Positions 12,744 through 26,473 of a stretch of DNA of 64,000 nucleotides are shown here, one piece after another. Below the pieces are notes generated by a model. It was not told the origin of the DNA and ran no database searches. It saw only the letters and a list, made by a program, of their open reading frames with translations. Positions within the stretch are counted from its first letter, which is position 1. Every line of letters begins with the position of its first letter. Position numbers and translations under genes: made by a program. Source of the DNA: Rhabditoides inermis (taxonomy: Eukaryota > Nematoda > Chromadorea > Rhabditida > Rhabditidae); NCBI GenBank assembly GCA_963966185.1, contig CAWZYM010000217.1:124001-188000 (forward strand). Reading direction: 5' to 3'.

Positions 12744-15389
12744 ATGCAGGATTCTATCTGACAGCTCATTTGCATAACTCCTTATAGGGGTTTACTAAGA
12801 ACTCGCCATTTGAACATAGAATCTGACCGATGATTATTCTATGTAAAGTATGCTTCGTTTTTGAGTTACTGAGTTCTCCTTTTAGAGTTAGGCTACGGTA
12901 GAGATCGTGATTTAAATTTTAGTATTTCACCTCAATTGCATACCTCCAAATACAGTTAATTTGTATCTCTGTCAGTTTTGATGCTACAAGTAAACGAAAA
13001 AGTAAACAAGTTAAAACTTATTCTAAATGTGTCTAAGATGCACTAGAAGATGAATTGGTTCGTTGGTTCCTAGATTCTCGTGCAGCAAAAGATCAAATTC
13101 AGTCCCTTCATTAGAACCAAGTCGATTCCTTCGTGGCCGATTCCTTGGTCTGCAGGGTTTTATGCACTTTTGAACGATCGCCACGTCTTCAGATTCAGTC
13201 GTGGTAGATTCTGAGAACTGTCAGTGATTCTAGACGTGTATCACTATGCGTTCGATTAGTCTCGACTCTCTAACACTTTTCTACGATTTATTACGAATTT
13301 TCAAAGTTTTCGGTCCTTGAACCCGAATGGTGCAATGACCGTCTTTTTTCAATGGAAGTTGGCCGAAATTTCGGCCGTTGGCCGATATTTTCGCTTATGT
13401 CACAATTGAGAGTTGGATTTCATAATTTATTGATCAGTACACTCATATCATCTACTATGAATATTTTCAGAATTTTATCTAAGTTTTGAATTTTTGAAGT
13501 TTCCACCGCCTCCCCCTATAAAATTTGCTATGGTGTCTGCGTGTTTGTCGTTCCTCATTTGCACAGAGCTTCCCGCTACAGCTACTGGAATGTGGTTTCA
13601 GACTCAAGCTCAGTTGGTACCTGAGATGCAGGATTCTATCTGACAGCTCATTTGCATAACTCCTTATAGGGGTTTACTAAGAACTCGCCATTTGAACATA
13701 GAATCTGACCGATGATTATTCTATGTAAAGTATGCTTCGTTTTTGAGTTACTGAGTTCTCCTTTTAGAGTTAGGCTACGGTAGAGATCGTGATTTAAATT
13801 TTAGTATTTCACCTCAATTGCATACCTCCAAATACAGTTAATTTGTATCTCTGTCAGTTTTGATGCTACAAGTAAACGAAAAAGTAAACAAGTTAAAACT
13901 TATTCTAAATGTGTCTAAGATGCACTAGAAGATGAATTGGTTCGTTGGTTCCTAGATTCTCGTGCAGCAAAAGATCAAATTCAGTCCCTTCATTAGAACC
14001 AAGTCGATTCCTTCGTGGCCGATTCCTTGGTCTGCAGGGTTTTATGCACTTTTGAACGATCGCCACGTCTTCAGATTCAGTCGTGGTAGATTCTGAGAAC
14101 TGTCAGTGATTCTAGACGTGTATCACTATGCGTTCGATTAGTCTCGACTCTCTAACACTTTTCTACGATTTATTACGAATTTTCAAAGTTTTCGGTCCTT
14201 GAACCCGAATGGTGCAATGACCGTCTTTTTTCAATGGAAGTTGGCCGAAATTTCGGCCGTTGGCCGATATTTTCGCTTATGTCACAATTGAGAGTTGGAT
14301 TTCATAATTTATTGATCAGTACACTCATATCATCTACTATGAATATTTTCAGAATTTTATCTAAGTTTTGAATTTTTGAAGTTTCCACCGCCTCCCCCTA
14401 TAAAATTTGCTATGGTGTCTGCGTGTTTGTCGTTCCTCATTTGCACAGAGCTTCCCGCTATAGCTACTGGAATGTGGTTTCAGACTCAAGCTCAGTTGGT
14501 ACCTGAGATGCAGGATTCTATCTGACAGCTCATTTGCATAACTCCTTATAGGGGTTTACTAAGAACTCGCCATTTGAACATAGAATCTGACCGATGATTA
14601 TTCTATGTAAAGTATGCTTCGTTTTTGAGTTACTGAGTTCTCCTTTTAGAGTTAGGCTACGGTAGAGATCGTGATTTAAATTTTAGTATTTCACCTCAAT
14701 TGCATACCTCCAAATACAGTTAATTTGTATCTCTGTCAGTTTTGATGCTACAAGTAAACGAAAAAGTAAACAAGTTAAAACTTATTCTAAATGTGTCTAA
14801 GATGCACTAGAAGATGAATTGGTTCGTTGGTTCCTAGATTCTCGTGCAGCAAAAGATCAAATTCAGTCCCTTCACTAGAACCAAGTCGATTCCTTCGTTG
14901 CCGATTCCTTGGTCTGCAGGGTTTTATGCACTTTTGAACGATCGCCACGTCTTCAGATTCAGTCGTGGTAGATTCTGAGAACTGTCAGTGATTCTAGACG
15001 TGTATCACTATGCGTTCGATTAGTCTCGACTCTCTAACACTTTTCTACGATTTATTACGAATTTTCAAAGTTTTCGGTCCTTGAACCCGAATGGTGCAAT
15101 GACCGTCTTTTTTCAATGGAAGTTGGCCGAAATTTCGGCCGTTGGCCGATATTTTCGCTTATGTCACAATTGAGAGTTGGATTTCATAATTTATTGATCA
15201 GTACACTCATATCATCTACTATGAATATTTTCAGAATTTTATCTAAGTTTTGAATTTTTGAAGTTTCCACCGCCTCCCCCTATAAAATTTGCTATGGTGT
15301 CTGCGTGTTTGTCGTTCCTCATTTGCACAGAGCTTCCCGCTACAGCTACTGGAATGTGGTTTCAGACTCAAGCTCAGTTGGTACCTGAG
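12744..15389 (+). repeat. Second A2-variant block, with a recombinant third unit
   Basis: Three 882-bp A2 monomers with the same T-C-T order of the linked SNP (12697 T, then C, 14461 T) as at 2650-5295. The third unit is a mosaic: its first half is A2, but from about 14851 it carries CACTAG (14875) and GTTGCC (14899), markers otherwise seen only just after a B segment. No B segment is present here. Confidence 0.9.
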
Positions 15390-16866
15390 ATGCAGGATTC
15401 TATCTGACAGCTCATTTGCATAACTCCTTATAGGGGTTTACTAAGAATTCGCCATTTGAACATAGAATCTGACCGATGATTATTCTATGTAAAGTATGCT
15501 TCGTTTTTCAGTTACTGAGTTCTCCTTTTAGAGTTAGGCTACGGTAGAGATCGTGATTTAAATTTTAGTATTTCACCTCAATTGCATACCTCCAAATACA
15601 GTTAATTTGTATCTCTGTCAGTTTTGATGCTACAAGTAAACGAAAAAGTAAACAAGTTCAAAACTTATTCTAAATGTGTCTAAGATGCACTAGAAGATGA
15701 GTTGGTTCGTTGGTTCCTAGATTCTCGTGCAACAAAAGATCAAATTCAGTCCCTTCATTAGAACCAAGTCGATTCCTTCGTGGCCGATTCCTTGGTCTGC
15801 AGGGTTTTATGCACTTTTGAACGATCGCCACGTCTTCAGATTCAGTCGTGGTAGATTCTGAGAACTGTCAGTGATTCTAGACGTGTATCACTATGCGTTC
15901 GATTAGTCTCGACTCTCTAACACTTTTCTACGATTTATTACGAATTTTCAAAGTTTTCGGTCCTTGAACCCGAATGGTGCAATGACCGTCTTTTTTCAAT
16001 GGAAGTTGGCCGAAATTTCGGCCGTTGGCCGATATTTTCGCTTATGTCACAATTGAGAGTTGGATTTCATAATTTATTGATCAGTACACTCATATCATCT
16101 ACTATGAATATTTTCAGAATTTTATCTAAGTTTTGAATTTTTGAAGTTTCCACCGCCTCCCCCTATAAAATTTGCTATGGTGTCTGCGTGTTTGTCGTTC
16201 CTCATTTGCACAGAGCTTCCCGCTACAGCTACTGGAATGTGGTTTCAGACTCAAGCTCAGTTGGTACCTGAGATGCAGGATTCTATCTGACAGCTCATTT
16301 GCATAACTCCTTATAGGGGTTTACTAAGAATTCGCCATTTGAACATAGAATCTGACCGATGATTATTCTATGTAAAGTATGCTTCGTTTTTCAGTTACTG
16401 AGTTCTCCTTTTAGAGTTAGGCTACGGTAGAGATCGTGATTTAAATTTTAGTATTTCACCTCAATTGCATACCTCCAAATACAGTTAATTTGTATCTCTG
16501 TCAGTTTTGATGCTACAAGTAAACGAAAAAGTAAACAAGTTCAAAACTTATTCTAAATGTGTCTAAGATGCACTAGAAGATGAGTTGGTTCGTTGGTTCC
16601 TAGATTCTCGTGCAGCAAAAGATCAAATTCAGTCCCTTCATTAGAACCAAGTCGATTCCTTCGTGGCCGATTCCTTGGTCTGCAGGGTTTTATGCACTTT
16701 TGAACGATCGCCACGTCTTCAGATTCAGTCGTGGTAGATTCTGAGAACTGTCAGTGATTCTAGACGTGTATCACTATGCGTTCGATTAGTCTCGACTCTC
16801 TAACACTTTTCTACGATTTATTACGAATTTTCAAAGTTTTCGGTCCTTGAACCCGAATGGTGCAAT

Positions 16867-17888
16867 TCGTGGTTTACAAGTGAAGTAAACAAGTAAACAA
16901 GTTTGTAAACAACTCAGAAATGTGTTTTTAAGGTCTCTAACATGTAGTACACAAAGTACTGAGTTCTGTTTTATTGTTTGTTTGACATGTAAATAAGTAA
17001 ACAAAAAAGTAGACAAGTACAAATCTCATTTTAAAGGTCTCTAACGTGAACTAGACCAAGTACTGAGTTCATATTTGTTGTTTACAAGTGAAGTAAACAA
17101 GCTTGTAAACAACTCAGAAACAAGTTTCAAAGAAAGTTCCATTTTGTTGTTTATTTGACATGTAAACAAAAATAAAAACAAAGCCGAAAGTTTGTTTTTC
17201 AAGTACTATTTCGTTATTGATATAGACTTATTATAGCGGAGAGGCGAGCGCGCCGATCAAATTCAGTCCCTTCACTAGAACCAAGTCGATTCCTTCGTGG
17301 CCGATTCCTTGGTCTGCAGGGTTTTATGCACTTTTGAACGATCGCCACGTCTTCAGATTCAGTCGTGGTAGATTCTGAGAACTGTCAGTGATTCTAGACG
17401 TGTATCACTATGCGTTCGATTAGTCTCGACTCTCTAACACTTTTCTACGATTTATTACGAATTTTCAAAGTTTTCGGTCCTTGAACCCGAATGGTGCAAT
17501 TCGTGGTTTACAAGTGAAGTAAACAAGTAAACAAGTTTGTAAACAACTCAGAAATGTGTTTTTAAGGTCTCTAACATGTAGTACACAAAGTACTGAGTTC
17601 TGTTTTATTGTTTGTTTGACATGTAAATAAGTAAACAAAAAAGTAGACAAGTACAAATCTCATTTTAAAGGTCTCTAACGTGAACTAGACCAAGTACTGA
17701 GTTCATATTTGTTGTTTACAAGTGAAGTAAACAAGCTTGTAAACAACTCAGAAACAAGTTTCAAAGAAAGTTCCATTTTGTTGTTTATTTGACATGTAAA
17801 CAAAAATAAAAACAAAGCCGAAAGTTTGTTTTTCAAGTACTATTTCGTTATTGATATAGACTTATTATAGCGGAGAGGCGAGCGCGCC
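16867..17888 (+). repeat. Double B segment (BB)
   Basis: B segments at 16867-17254 and 17501-17888, separated by one 246-bp spacer. The spacer is a hybrid: CACTAG (post-B marker) followed 24 bp later by GTGGCC (pre-B marker). Confidence 0.93.
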
Positions 17889-19017
17889 GATCAAATTCAG
17901 TCCCTTCACTAGAACCAAGTCGATTCCTTCGTTGCCGATTCCTTGGTCTGCAGGGTTTTATGCACTTTTGAACGATCGCCACGTCTTCAGATTCAGTCGT
18001 GGTAGATTCTGAGAACTGTCAGTGATTCTAGACGTGTATCACTATGCGTTCGATTAGTCTCGACTCTCTAACACTTTTCTACGATTTATTACGAATTTTC
18101 AAAGTTTTCGGTCCTTGAACCCGAATGGTGCAATGACCGTCTTTTTTCAATGGAAGTTGGCCGAAATTTCGGCCGTTGGCCGATATTTTCGCTTATGTCA
18201 CAATTGAGAGTTGGATTTCATAATTTATTGATCAGTACACTCATATCATCTACTATGAATATTTTCAGAATTTTATCTAAGTTTTGAATTTTTGAAGTTT
18301 CCACCGCCTCCCCCTATAAAATTTGCTATGGTGTCTGCGTGTTTGTCGTTCCTCATTTGCACAGAGCTTCCCGCTACAGCTACTGGAATGTGGTTTCAGA
18401 CTCAAGCTCAGTTGGTACCTGAGATGCAGGATTCTATCTGACAGCTCATTTGCATAACTCCTTATAGGGGTTTACTAAGAATTCGCCATTTGAACATAGA
18501 ATCTGACCGATGATTATTCTATGTAAAGTATGCTTCGTTTTTCAGTTACTGAGTTCTCCTTTTAGAGTTAGGCTACGGTAGAGATCGTGATTTAAATTTT
18601 AGTATTTCACCTCAATTGCATACCTCCAAATACAGTTAATTTGTATCTCTGTCAGTTTTGATGCTACAAGTAAACGAAAAAGTAAACAAGTTCAAAACTT
18701 ATTCTAAATGTGTCTAAGATGCACTAGAAGATGAGTTGGTTCGTTGGTTCCTAGATTCTCGTGCAGCAAAAGATCAAATTCAGTCCCTTCATTAGAACCA
18801 AGTCGATTCCTTCGTGGCCGATTCCTTGGTCTGCAGGGTTTTATGCACTTTTGAACGATCGCCACGTCTTCAGATTCAGTCGTGGTAGATTCTGAGAACT
18901 GTCAGTGATTCTAGACGTGTATCACTATGCGTTCGATTAGTCTCGACTCTCTAACACTTTTCTACGATTTATTACGAATTTTCAAAGTTTTCGGTCCTTG
19001 AACCCGAATGGTGCAAT

Positions 19018-20039
19018 TCGTGGTTTACAAGTGAAGTAAACAAGTAAACAAGTTTGTAAACAACTCAGAAATGTGTTTTTAAGGTCTCTAACATGTAGTA
19101 CACAAAGTACTGAGTTCTGTTTTATTGTTTGTTTGACATGTAAATAAGTAAACAAAAAAGTAGACAAGTACAAATCTCATTTTAAAGGTCTCTAACGTGA
19201 ACTAGACCAAGTACTGAGTTCATATTTGTTGTTTACAAGTGAAGTAAACAAGCTTGTAAACAACTCAGAAACAAGTTTCAAAGAAAGTTCCATTTTGTTG
19301 TTTATTTGACATGTAAACAAAAATAAAAACAAAGCCGAAAGTTTGTTTTTCAAGTACTATTTCGTTATTGATATAGACTTATTATAGCGGAGAGGCGAGC
19401 GCGCCGATCAAATTCAGTCCCTTCACTAGAACCAAGTCGATTCCTTCGTGGCCGATTCCTTGGTCTGCAGGGTTTTATGCACTTTTGAACGATCGCCACG
19501 TCTTCAGATTCAGTCGTGGTAGATTCTGAGAACTGTCAGTGATTCTAGACGTGTATCACTATGCGTTCGATTAGTCTCGACTCTCTAACACTTTTCTACG
19601 ATTTATTACGAATTTTCAAAGTTTTCGGTCCTTGAACCCGAATGGTGCAATTCGTGGTTTACAAGTGAAGTAAACAAGTAAACAAGTTTGTAAACAACTC
19701 AGAAATGTGTTTTTAAGGTCTCTAACATGTAGTACACAAAGTACTGAGTTCTGTTTTATTGTTTGTTTGACATGTAAATAAGTAAACAAAAAAGTAGACA
19801 AGTACAAATCTCATTTTAAAGGTCTCTAACGTGAACTAGACCAAGTACTGAGTTCATATTTGTTGTTTACAAGTGAAGTAAACAAGCTTGTAAACAACTC
19901 AGAAACAAGTTTCAAAGAAAGTTCCATTTTGTTGTTTATTTGACATGTAAACAAAAATAAAAACAAAGCCGAAAGTTTGTTTTTCAAGTACTATTTCGTT
20001 ATTGATATAGACTTATTATAGCGGAGAGGCGAGCGCGCC
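19018..20039 (+). repeat. Double B segment (BB)
   Basis: B segments at 19018-19405 and 19652-20039 with the same hybrid spacer (CACTAG with GTGGCC). Together with the preceding pair this makes a B-B-A, B-B-A higher-order repeat of 2151 bp. Confidence 0.93.
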
Positions 20040-21168
20040 GATCAAATTCAGTCCCTTCACTAGAACCAAGTCGATTCCTTCGTTGCCGATTCCTTGGTCT
20101 GCAGGGTTTTATGCACTTTTGAACGATCGCCACGTCTTCAGATTCAGTCGTGGTAGATTCTGAGAACTGTCAGTGATTCTAGACGTGTATCACTATGCGT
20201 TCGATTAGTCTCGACTCTCTAACACTTTTCTACGATTTATTACGAATTTTCAAAGTTTTCGGTCCTTGAACCCGAATGGTGCAATGACCGTCTTTTTTCA
20301 ATGGAAGTTGGCCGAAATTTCGGCCGTTGGCCGATATTTTCGCTTATGTCACAATTGAGAGTTGGATTTCATAATTTATTGATCAGTACACTCATATCAT
20401 CTACTATGAATATTTTCAGAATTTTATCTAAGTTTTGAATTTTTGAAGTTTCCACCGCCTCCCCCTATAAAATTTGCTATGGTGTCTGCGTGTTTGTCGT
20501 TCCTCATTTGCACAGAGCTTCCCGCTACAGCTACTGGAATGTGGTTTCAGACTCAAGCTCAGTTGGTACCTGAGATGCAGGATTCTATCTGACAGCTCAT
20601 TTGCATAACTCCTTATAGGGGTTTACTAAGAATTCGCCATTTGAACATAGAATCTGACCGATGATTATTCTATGTAAAGTATGCTTCGTTTTTCAGTTAC
20701 TGAGTTCTCCTTTTAGAGTTAGGCTACGGTAGAGATCGTGATTTAAATTTTAGTATTTCACCTCAATTGCATACCTCCAAATACAGTTAATTTGTATCTC
20801 TGTCAGTTTTGATGCTACAAGTAAACGAAAAAGTAAACAAGTTCAAAACTTATTCTAAATGTGTCTAAGATGCACTAGAAGATGAGTTGGTTCGTTGGTT
20901 CCTAGATTCTCGTGCAGCAAAAGATCAAATTCAGTCCCTTCATTAGAACCAAGTCGATTCCTTCGTGGCCGATTCCTTGGTCTGCAGGGTTTTATGCACT
21001 TTTGAACGATCGCCACGTCTTCAGATTCAGTCGTGGTAGATTCTGAGAACTGTCAGTGATTCTAGACGTGTATCACTATGCGTTCGATTAGTCTCGACTC
21101 TCTAACACTTTTCTACGATTTATTACGAATTTTCAAAGTTTTCGGTCCTTGAACCCGAATGGTGCAAT

Positions 21169-21556
21169 TCGTGGTTTACAAGTGAAGTAAACAAGTAAAC
21201 AAGTTTGTAAACAACTCAGAAATGTGTTTTTAAGGTCTCTAACATGTAGTACACAAAGTACTGAGTTCTGTTTTATTGTTTGTTTGACATGTAAATAAGT
21301 AAACAAAAAAGTAGACAAGTACAAATCTCATTTTAAAGGTCTCTAACGTGAACTAGACCAAGTACTGAGTTCATATTTGTTGTTTACAAGTGAAGTAAAC
21401 AAGCTTGTAAACAACTCAGAAACAAGTTTCAAAGAAAGTTCCATTTTGTTGTTTATTTGACATGTAAACAAAAATAAAAACAAAGCCGAAAGTTTGTTTT
21501 TCAAGTACTATTTCGTTATTGATATAGACTTATTATAGCGGAGAGGCGAGCGCGCC
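21169..21556 (+). repeat. B-specific segment, single copy
   Basis: Single B segment in a 1517-bp A+B compound unit (20575-22091), followed by the post-B markers CACTAG and GTTGCC. Confidence 0.93.
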
Positions 21557-22685
21557 GATCAAATTCAGTCCCTTCACTAGAACCAAGTCGATTCCTTCGT
21601 TGCCGATTCCTTGGTCTGCAGGGTTTTATGCACTTTTGAACGATCGCCACGTCTTCAGATTCAGTCGTGGTAGATTCTGAGAACTGTCAGTGATTCTAGA
21701 CGTGTATCACTATGCGTTCGATTAGTCTCGACTCTCTAACACTTTTCTACGATTTATTACGAATTTTCAAAGTTTTCGGTCCTTGAACCCGAATGGTGCA
21801 ATGACCGTCTTTTTTCAATGGAAGTTGGCCGAAATTTCGGCCGTTGGCCGATATTTTCGCTTATGTCACAATTGAGAGTTGGATTTCATAATTTATTGAT
21901 CAGTACACTCATATCATCTACTATGAATATTTTCAGAATTTTATCTAAGTTTTGAATTTTTGAAGTTTCCACCGCCTCCCCCTATAAAATTTGCTATGGT
22001 GTCTGCGTGTTTGTCGTTCCTCATTTGCACAGAGCTTCCCGCTACAGCTACTGGAATGTGGTTTCAGACTCAAGCTCAGTTGGTACCTGAGATGCAGGAT
22101 TCTATCTGACAGCTCATTTGCATAACTCCTTATAGGGGTTTACTAAGAATTCGCCATTTGAACATAGAATCTGACCGATGATTATTCTATGTAAAGTATG
22201 CTTCGTTTTTCAGTTACTGAGTTCTCCTTTTAGAGTTAGGCTACGGTAGAGATCGTGATTTAAATTTTAGTATTTCACCTCAATTGCATACCTCCAAATA
22301 CAGTTAATTTGTATCTCTGTCAGTTTTGATGCTACAAGTAAACGAAAAAGTAAACAAGTTCAAAACTTATTCTAAATGTGTCTAAGATGCACTAGAAGAT
22401 GAGTTGGTTCGTTGGTTCCTAGATTCTCGTGCAGCAAAAGATCAAATTCAGTCCCTTCATTAGAACCAAGTCGATTCCTTCGTGGCCGATTCCTTGGTCT
22501 GCAGGGTTTTATGCACTTTTGAACGATCGCCACGTCTTCAGATTCAGTCGTGGTAGATTCTGAGAACTGTCAGTGATTCTAGACGTGTATCACTATGCGT
22601 TCGATTAGTCTCGACTCTCTAACACTTTTCTACGATTTATTACGAATTTTCAAAGTTTTCGGTCCTTGAACCCGAATGGTGCAAT

Positions 22686-24341
22686 TCGTGGTTTACAAGT
22701 GAAGTAAACAAGTAAACAAGTTTGTAAACAACTCAGAAATGTGTTTTTAAGGTCTCTAACATGTAGTACACAAAGTACTGAGTTCTGTTTTATTGTTTGT
22801 TTGACATGTAAATAAGTAAACAAAAAAGTAGACAAGTACAAATCTCATTTTAAAGGTCTCTAACGTGAACTAGACCAAGTACTGAGTTCATATTTGTTGT
22901 TTACAAGTGAAGTAAACAAGCTTGTAAACAACTCAGAAACAAGTTTCAAAGAAAGTTCCATTTTGTTGTTTATTTGACATGTAAACAAAAATAAAAACAA
23001 AGCCGAAAGTTTGTTTTTCAAGTACTATTTCGTTATTGATATAGACTTATTATAGCGGAGAGGCGAGCGCGCCGATCAAATTCAGTCCCTTCACTAGAAC
23101 CAAGTCGATTCCTTCGTTGCCGATTCCTTGGTCTGCAGGGTTTTATGCACTTTTGAACGATCGCCACGTCTTCAGATTCAGTCGTGGTAGATTCTGAGAA
23201 CTGTCAGTGATTCTAGACGTGTATCACTATGCGTTCGATTAGTCTCGACTCTCTAACACTTTTCTACGATTTATTACGAATTTTCAAAGTTTTCGGTCCT
23301 TGAACCCGAATGGTGCAATTCGTGGTTTACAAGTGAAGTAAACAAGTAAACAAGTTTGTAAACAACTCAGAAATGTGTTTTTAAGGTCTCTAACATGTAG
23401 TACACAAAGTACTGAGTTCTGTTTTATTGTTTGTTTGACATGTAAATAAGTAAACAAAAAAGTAGACAAGTACAAATCTCATTTTAAAGGTCTCTAACGT
23501 GAACTAGACCAAGTACTGAGTTCATATTTGTTGTTTACAAGTGAAGTAAACAAGCTTGTAAACAACTCAGAAACAAGTTTCAAAGAAAGTTCCATTTTGT
23601 TGTTTATTTGACATGTAAACAAAAATAAAAACAAAGCCGAAAGTTTGTTTTTCAAGTACTATTTCGTTATTGATATAGACTTATTATAGCGGAGAGGCGA
23701 GCGCGCCGATCAAATTCAGTCCCTTCACTAGAACCAAGTCGATTCCTTCGTGGCCGATTCCTTGGTCTGCAGGGTTTTATGCACTTTTGAACGATCGCCA
23801 CGTCTTCAGATTCAGTCGTGGTAGATTCTGAGAACTGTCAGTGATTCTAGACGTGTATCACTATGCGTTCGATTAGTCTCGACTCTCTAACACTTTTCTA
23901 CGATTTATTACGAATTTTCAAAGTTTTCGGTCCTTGAACCCGAATGGTGCAATTCGTGGTTTACAAGTGAAGTAAACAAGTAAACAAGTTTGTAAACAAC
24001 TCAGAAATGTGTTTTTAAGGTCTCTAACATGTAGTACACAAAGTACTGAGTTCTGTTTTATTGTTTGTTTGACATGTAAATAAGTAAACAAAAAAGTAGA
24101 CAAGTACAAATCTCATTTTAAAGGTCTCTAACGTGAACTAGACCAAGTACTGAGTTCATATTTGTTGTTTACAAGTGAAGTAAACAAGCTTGTAAACAAC
24201 TCAGAAACAAGTTTCAAAGAAAGTTCCATTTTGTTGTTTATTTGACATGTAAACAAAAATAAAAACAAAGCCGAAAGTTTGTTTTTCAAGTACTATTTCG
24301 TTATTGATATAGACTTATTATAGCGGAGAGGCGAGCGCGCC
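22686..24341 (+). repeat. Triple B segment (BBB)
   Basis: B segments at 22686-23073, 23320-23707 and 23954-24341. The first spacer (from 23074) carries both post-B markers (CACTAG, GTTGCC); the second (from 23708) is the hybrid form. This is the only triple in the window. The A sequence that follows carries the only 19-bp deletion, at about 24616. Confidence 0.93.
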
Positions 24342-25451
24342 GATCAAATTCAGTCCCTTCACTAGAACCAAGTCGATTCCTTCGTTGCCGATTCCTTGGT
24401 CTGCAGGGTTTTATGCACTTTTGAACGATCGCCACGTCTTCAGATTCAGTCGTGGTAGATTCTGAGAACTGTCAGTGATTCTAGACGTGTATCACTATGC
24501 GTTCGATTAGTCTCGACTCTCTAACACTTTTCTACGATTTATTACGAATTTTCAAAGTTTTCGGTCCTTGAACCCGAATGGTGCAATGACCGTCTTTTTT
24601 CAATGGAAGTTGGCCGATATTTTCGCTTATGTCACAATTGAGAGTTGGATTTCATAATTTATTGATCAGTACACTCATATCATCTACTATGAATATTTTC
24701 AGAATTTTATCTAAGTTTTGAATTTTTGAAGTTTCCACCGCCTCCCCCTATAAAATTTGCTATGGTGTCTGCGTGTTTGTCGTTCCTCATTTGCACAGAG
24801 CTTCCCGCTACAGCTACTGGAATGTGGTTTCAGACTCAAGCTCAGTTGGTACCTGAGATGCAGGATTCTATCTGACAGCTCATTTGCATAACTCCTTATA
24901 GGGGTTTACTAAGAATTCGCCATTTGAACATAGAATCTGACCGATGATTATTCTATGTAAAGTATGCTTCGTTTTTCAGTTACTGAGTTCTCCTTTTAGA
25001 GTTAGGCTACGGTAGAGATCGTGATTTAAATTTTAGTATTTCACCTCAATTGCATACCTCCAAATACAGTTAATTTGTATCTCTGTCAGTTTTGATGCTA
25101 CAAGTAAACGAAAAAGTAAACAAGTTCAAAACTTATTCTAAATGTGTCTAAGATGCACTAGAAGATGAGTTGGTTCGTTGGTTCCTAGATTCTCGTGCAG
25201 CAAAAGATCAAATTCAGTCCCTTCATTAGAACCAAGTCGATTCCTTCGTGGCCGATTCCTTGGTCTGCAGGGTTTTATGCACTTTTGAACGATCGCCACG
25301 TCTTCAGATTCAGTCGTGGTAGATTCTGAGAACTGTCAGTGATTCTAGACGTGTATCACTATGCGTTCGATTAGTCTCGACTCTCTAACACTTTTCTACG
25401 ATTTATTACGAATTTTCAAAGTTTTCGGTCCTTGAACCCGAATGGTGCAAT

Positions 25452-26473
25452 TCGTGGTTTACAAGTGAAGTAAACAAGTAAACAAGTTTGTAAACAACTC
25501 AGAAATGTGTTTTTAAGGTCTCTAACATGTAGTACACAAAGTACTGAGTTCTGTTTTATTGTTTGTTTGACATGTAAATAAGTAAACAAAAAAGTAGACA
25601 AGTACAAATCTCATTTTAAAGGTCTCTAACGTGAACTAGACCAAGTACTGAGTTCATATTTGTTGTTTACAAGTGAAGTAAACAAGCTTGTAAACAACTC
25701 AGAAACAAGTTTCAAAGAAAGTTCCATTTTGTTGTTTATTTGACATGTAAACAAAAATAAAAACAAAGCCGAAAGTTTGTTTTTCAAGTACTATTTCGTT
25801 ATTGATATAGACTTATTATAGCGGAGAGGCGAGCGCGCCGATCAAATTCAGTCCCTTCACTAGAACCAAGTCGATTCCTTCGTGGCCGATTCCTTGGTCT
25901 GCAGGGTTTTATGCACTTTTGAACGATCGCCACGTCTTCAGATTCAGTCGTGGTAGATTCTGAGAACTGTCAGTGATTCTAGACGTGTATCACTATGCGT
26001 TCGATTAGTCTCGACTCTCTAACACTTTTCTACGATTTATTACGAATTTTCAAAGTTTTCGGTCCTTGAACCCGAATGGTGCAATTCGTGGTTTACAAGT
26101 GAAGTAAACAAGTAAACAAGTTTGTAAACAACTCAGAAATGTGTTTTTAAGGTCTCTAACATGTAGTACACAAAGTACTGAGTTCTGTTTTATTGTTTGT
26201 TTGACATGTAAATAAGTAAACAAAAAAGTAGACAAGTACAAATCTCATTTTAAAGGTCTCTAACGTGAACTAGACCAAGTACTGAGTTCATATTTGTTGT
26301 TTACAAGTGAAGTAAACAAGCTTGTAAACAACTCAGAAACAAGTTTCAAAGAAAGTTCCATTTTGTTGTTTATTTGACATGTAAACAAAAATAAAAACAA
26401 AGCCGAAAGTTTGTTTTTCAAGTACTATTTCGTTATTGATATAGACTTATTATAGCGGAGAGGCGAGCGCGCC
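25452..26473 (+). repeat. Double B segment (BB)
   Basis: B segments at 25452-25839 and 26086-26473 with the hybrid spacer (CACTAG with GTGGCC). Confidence 0.93.
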
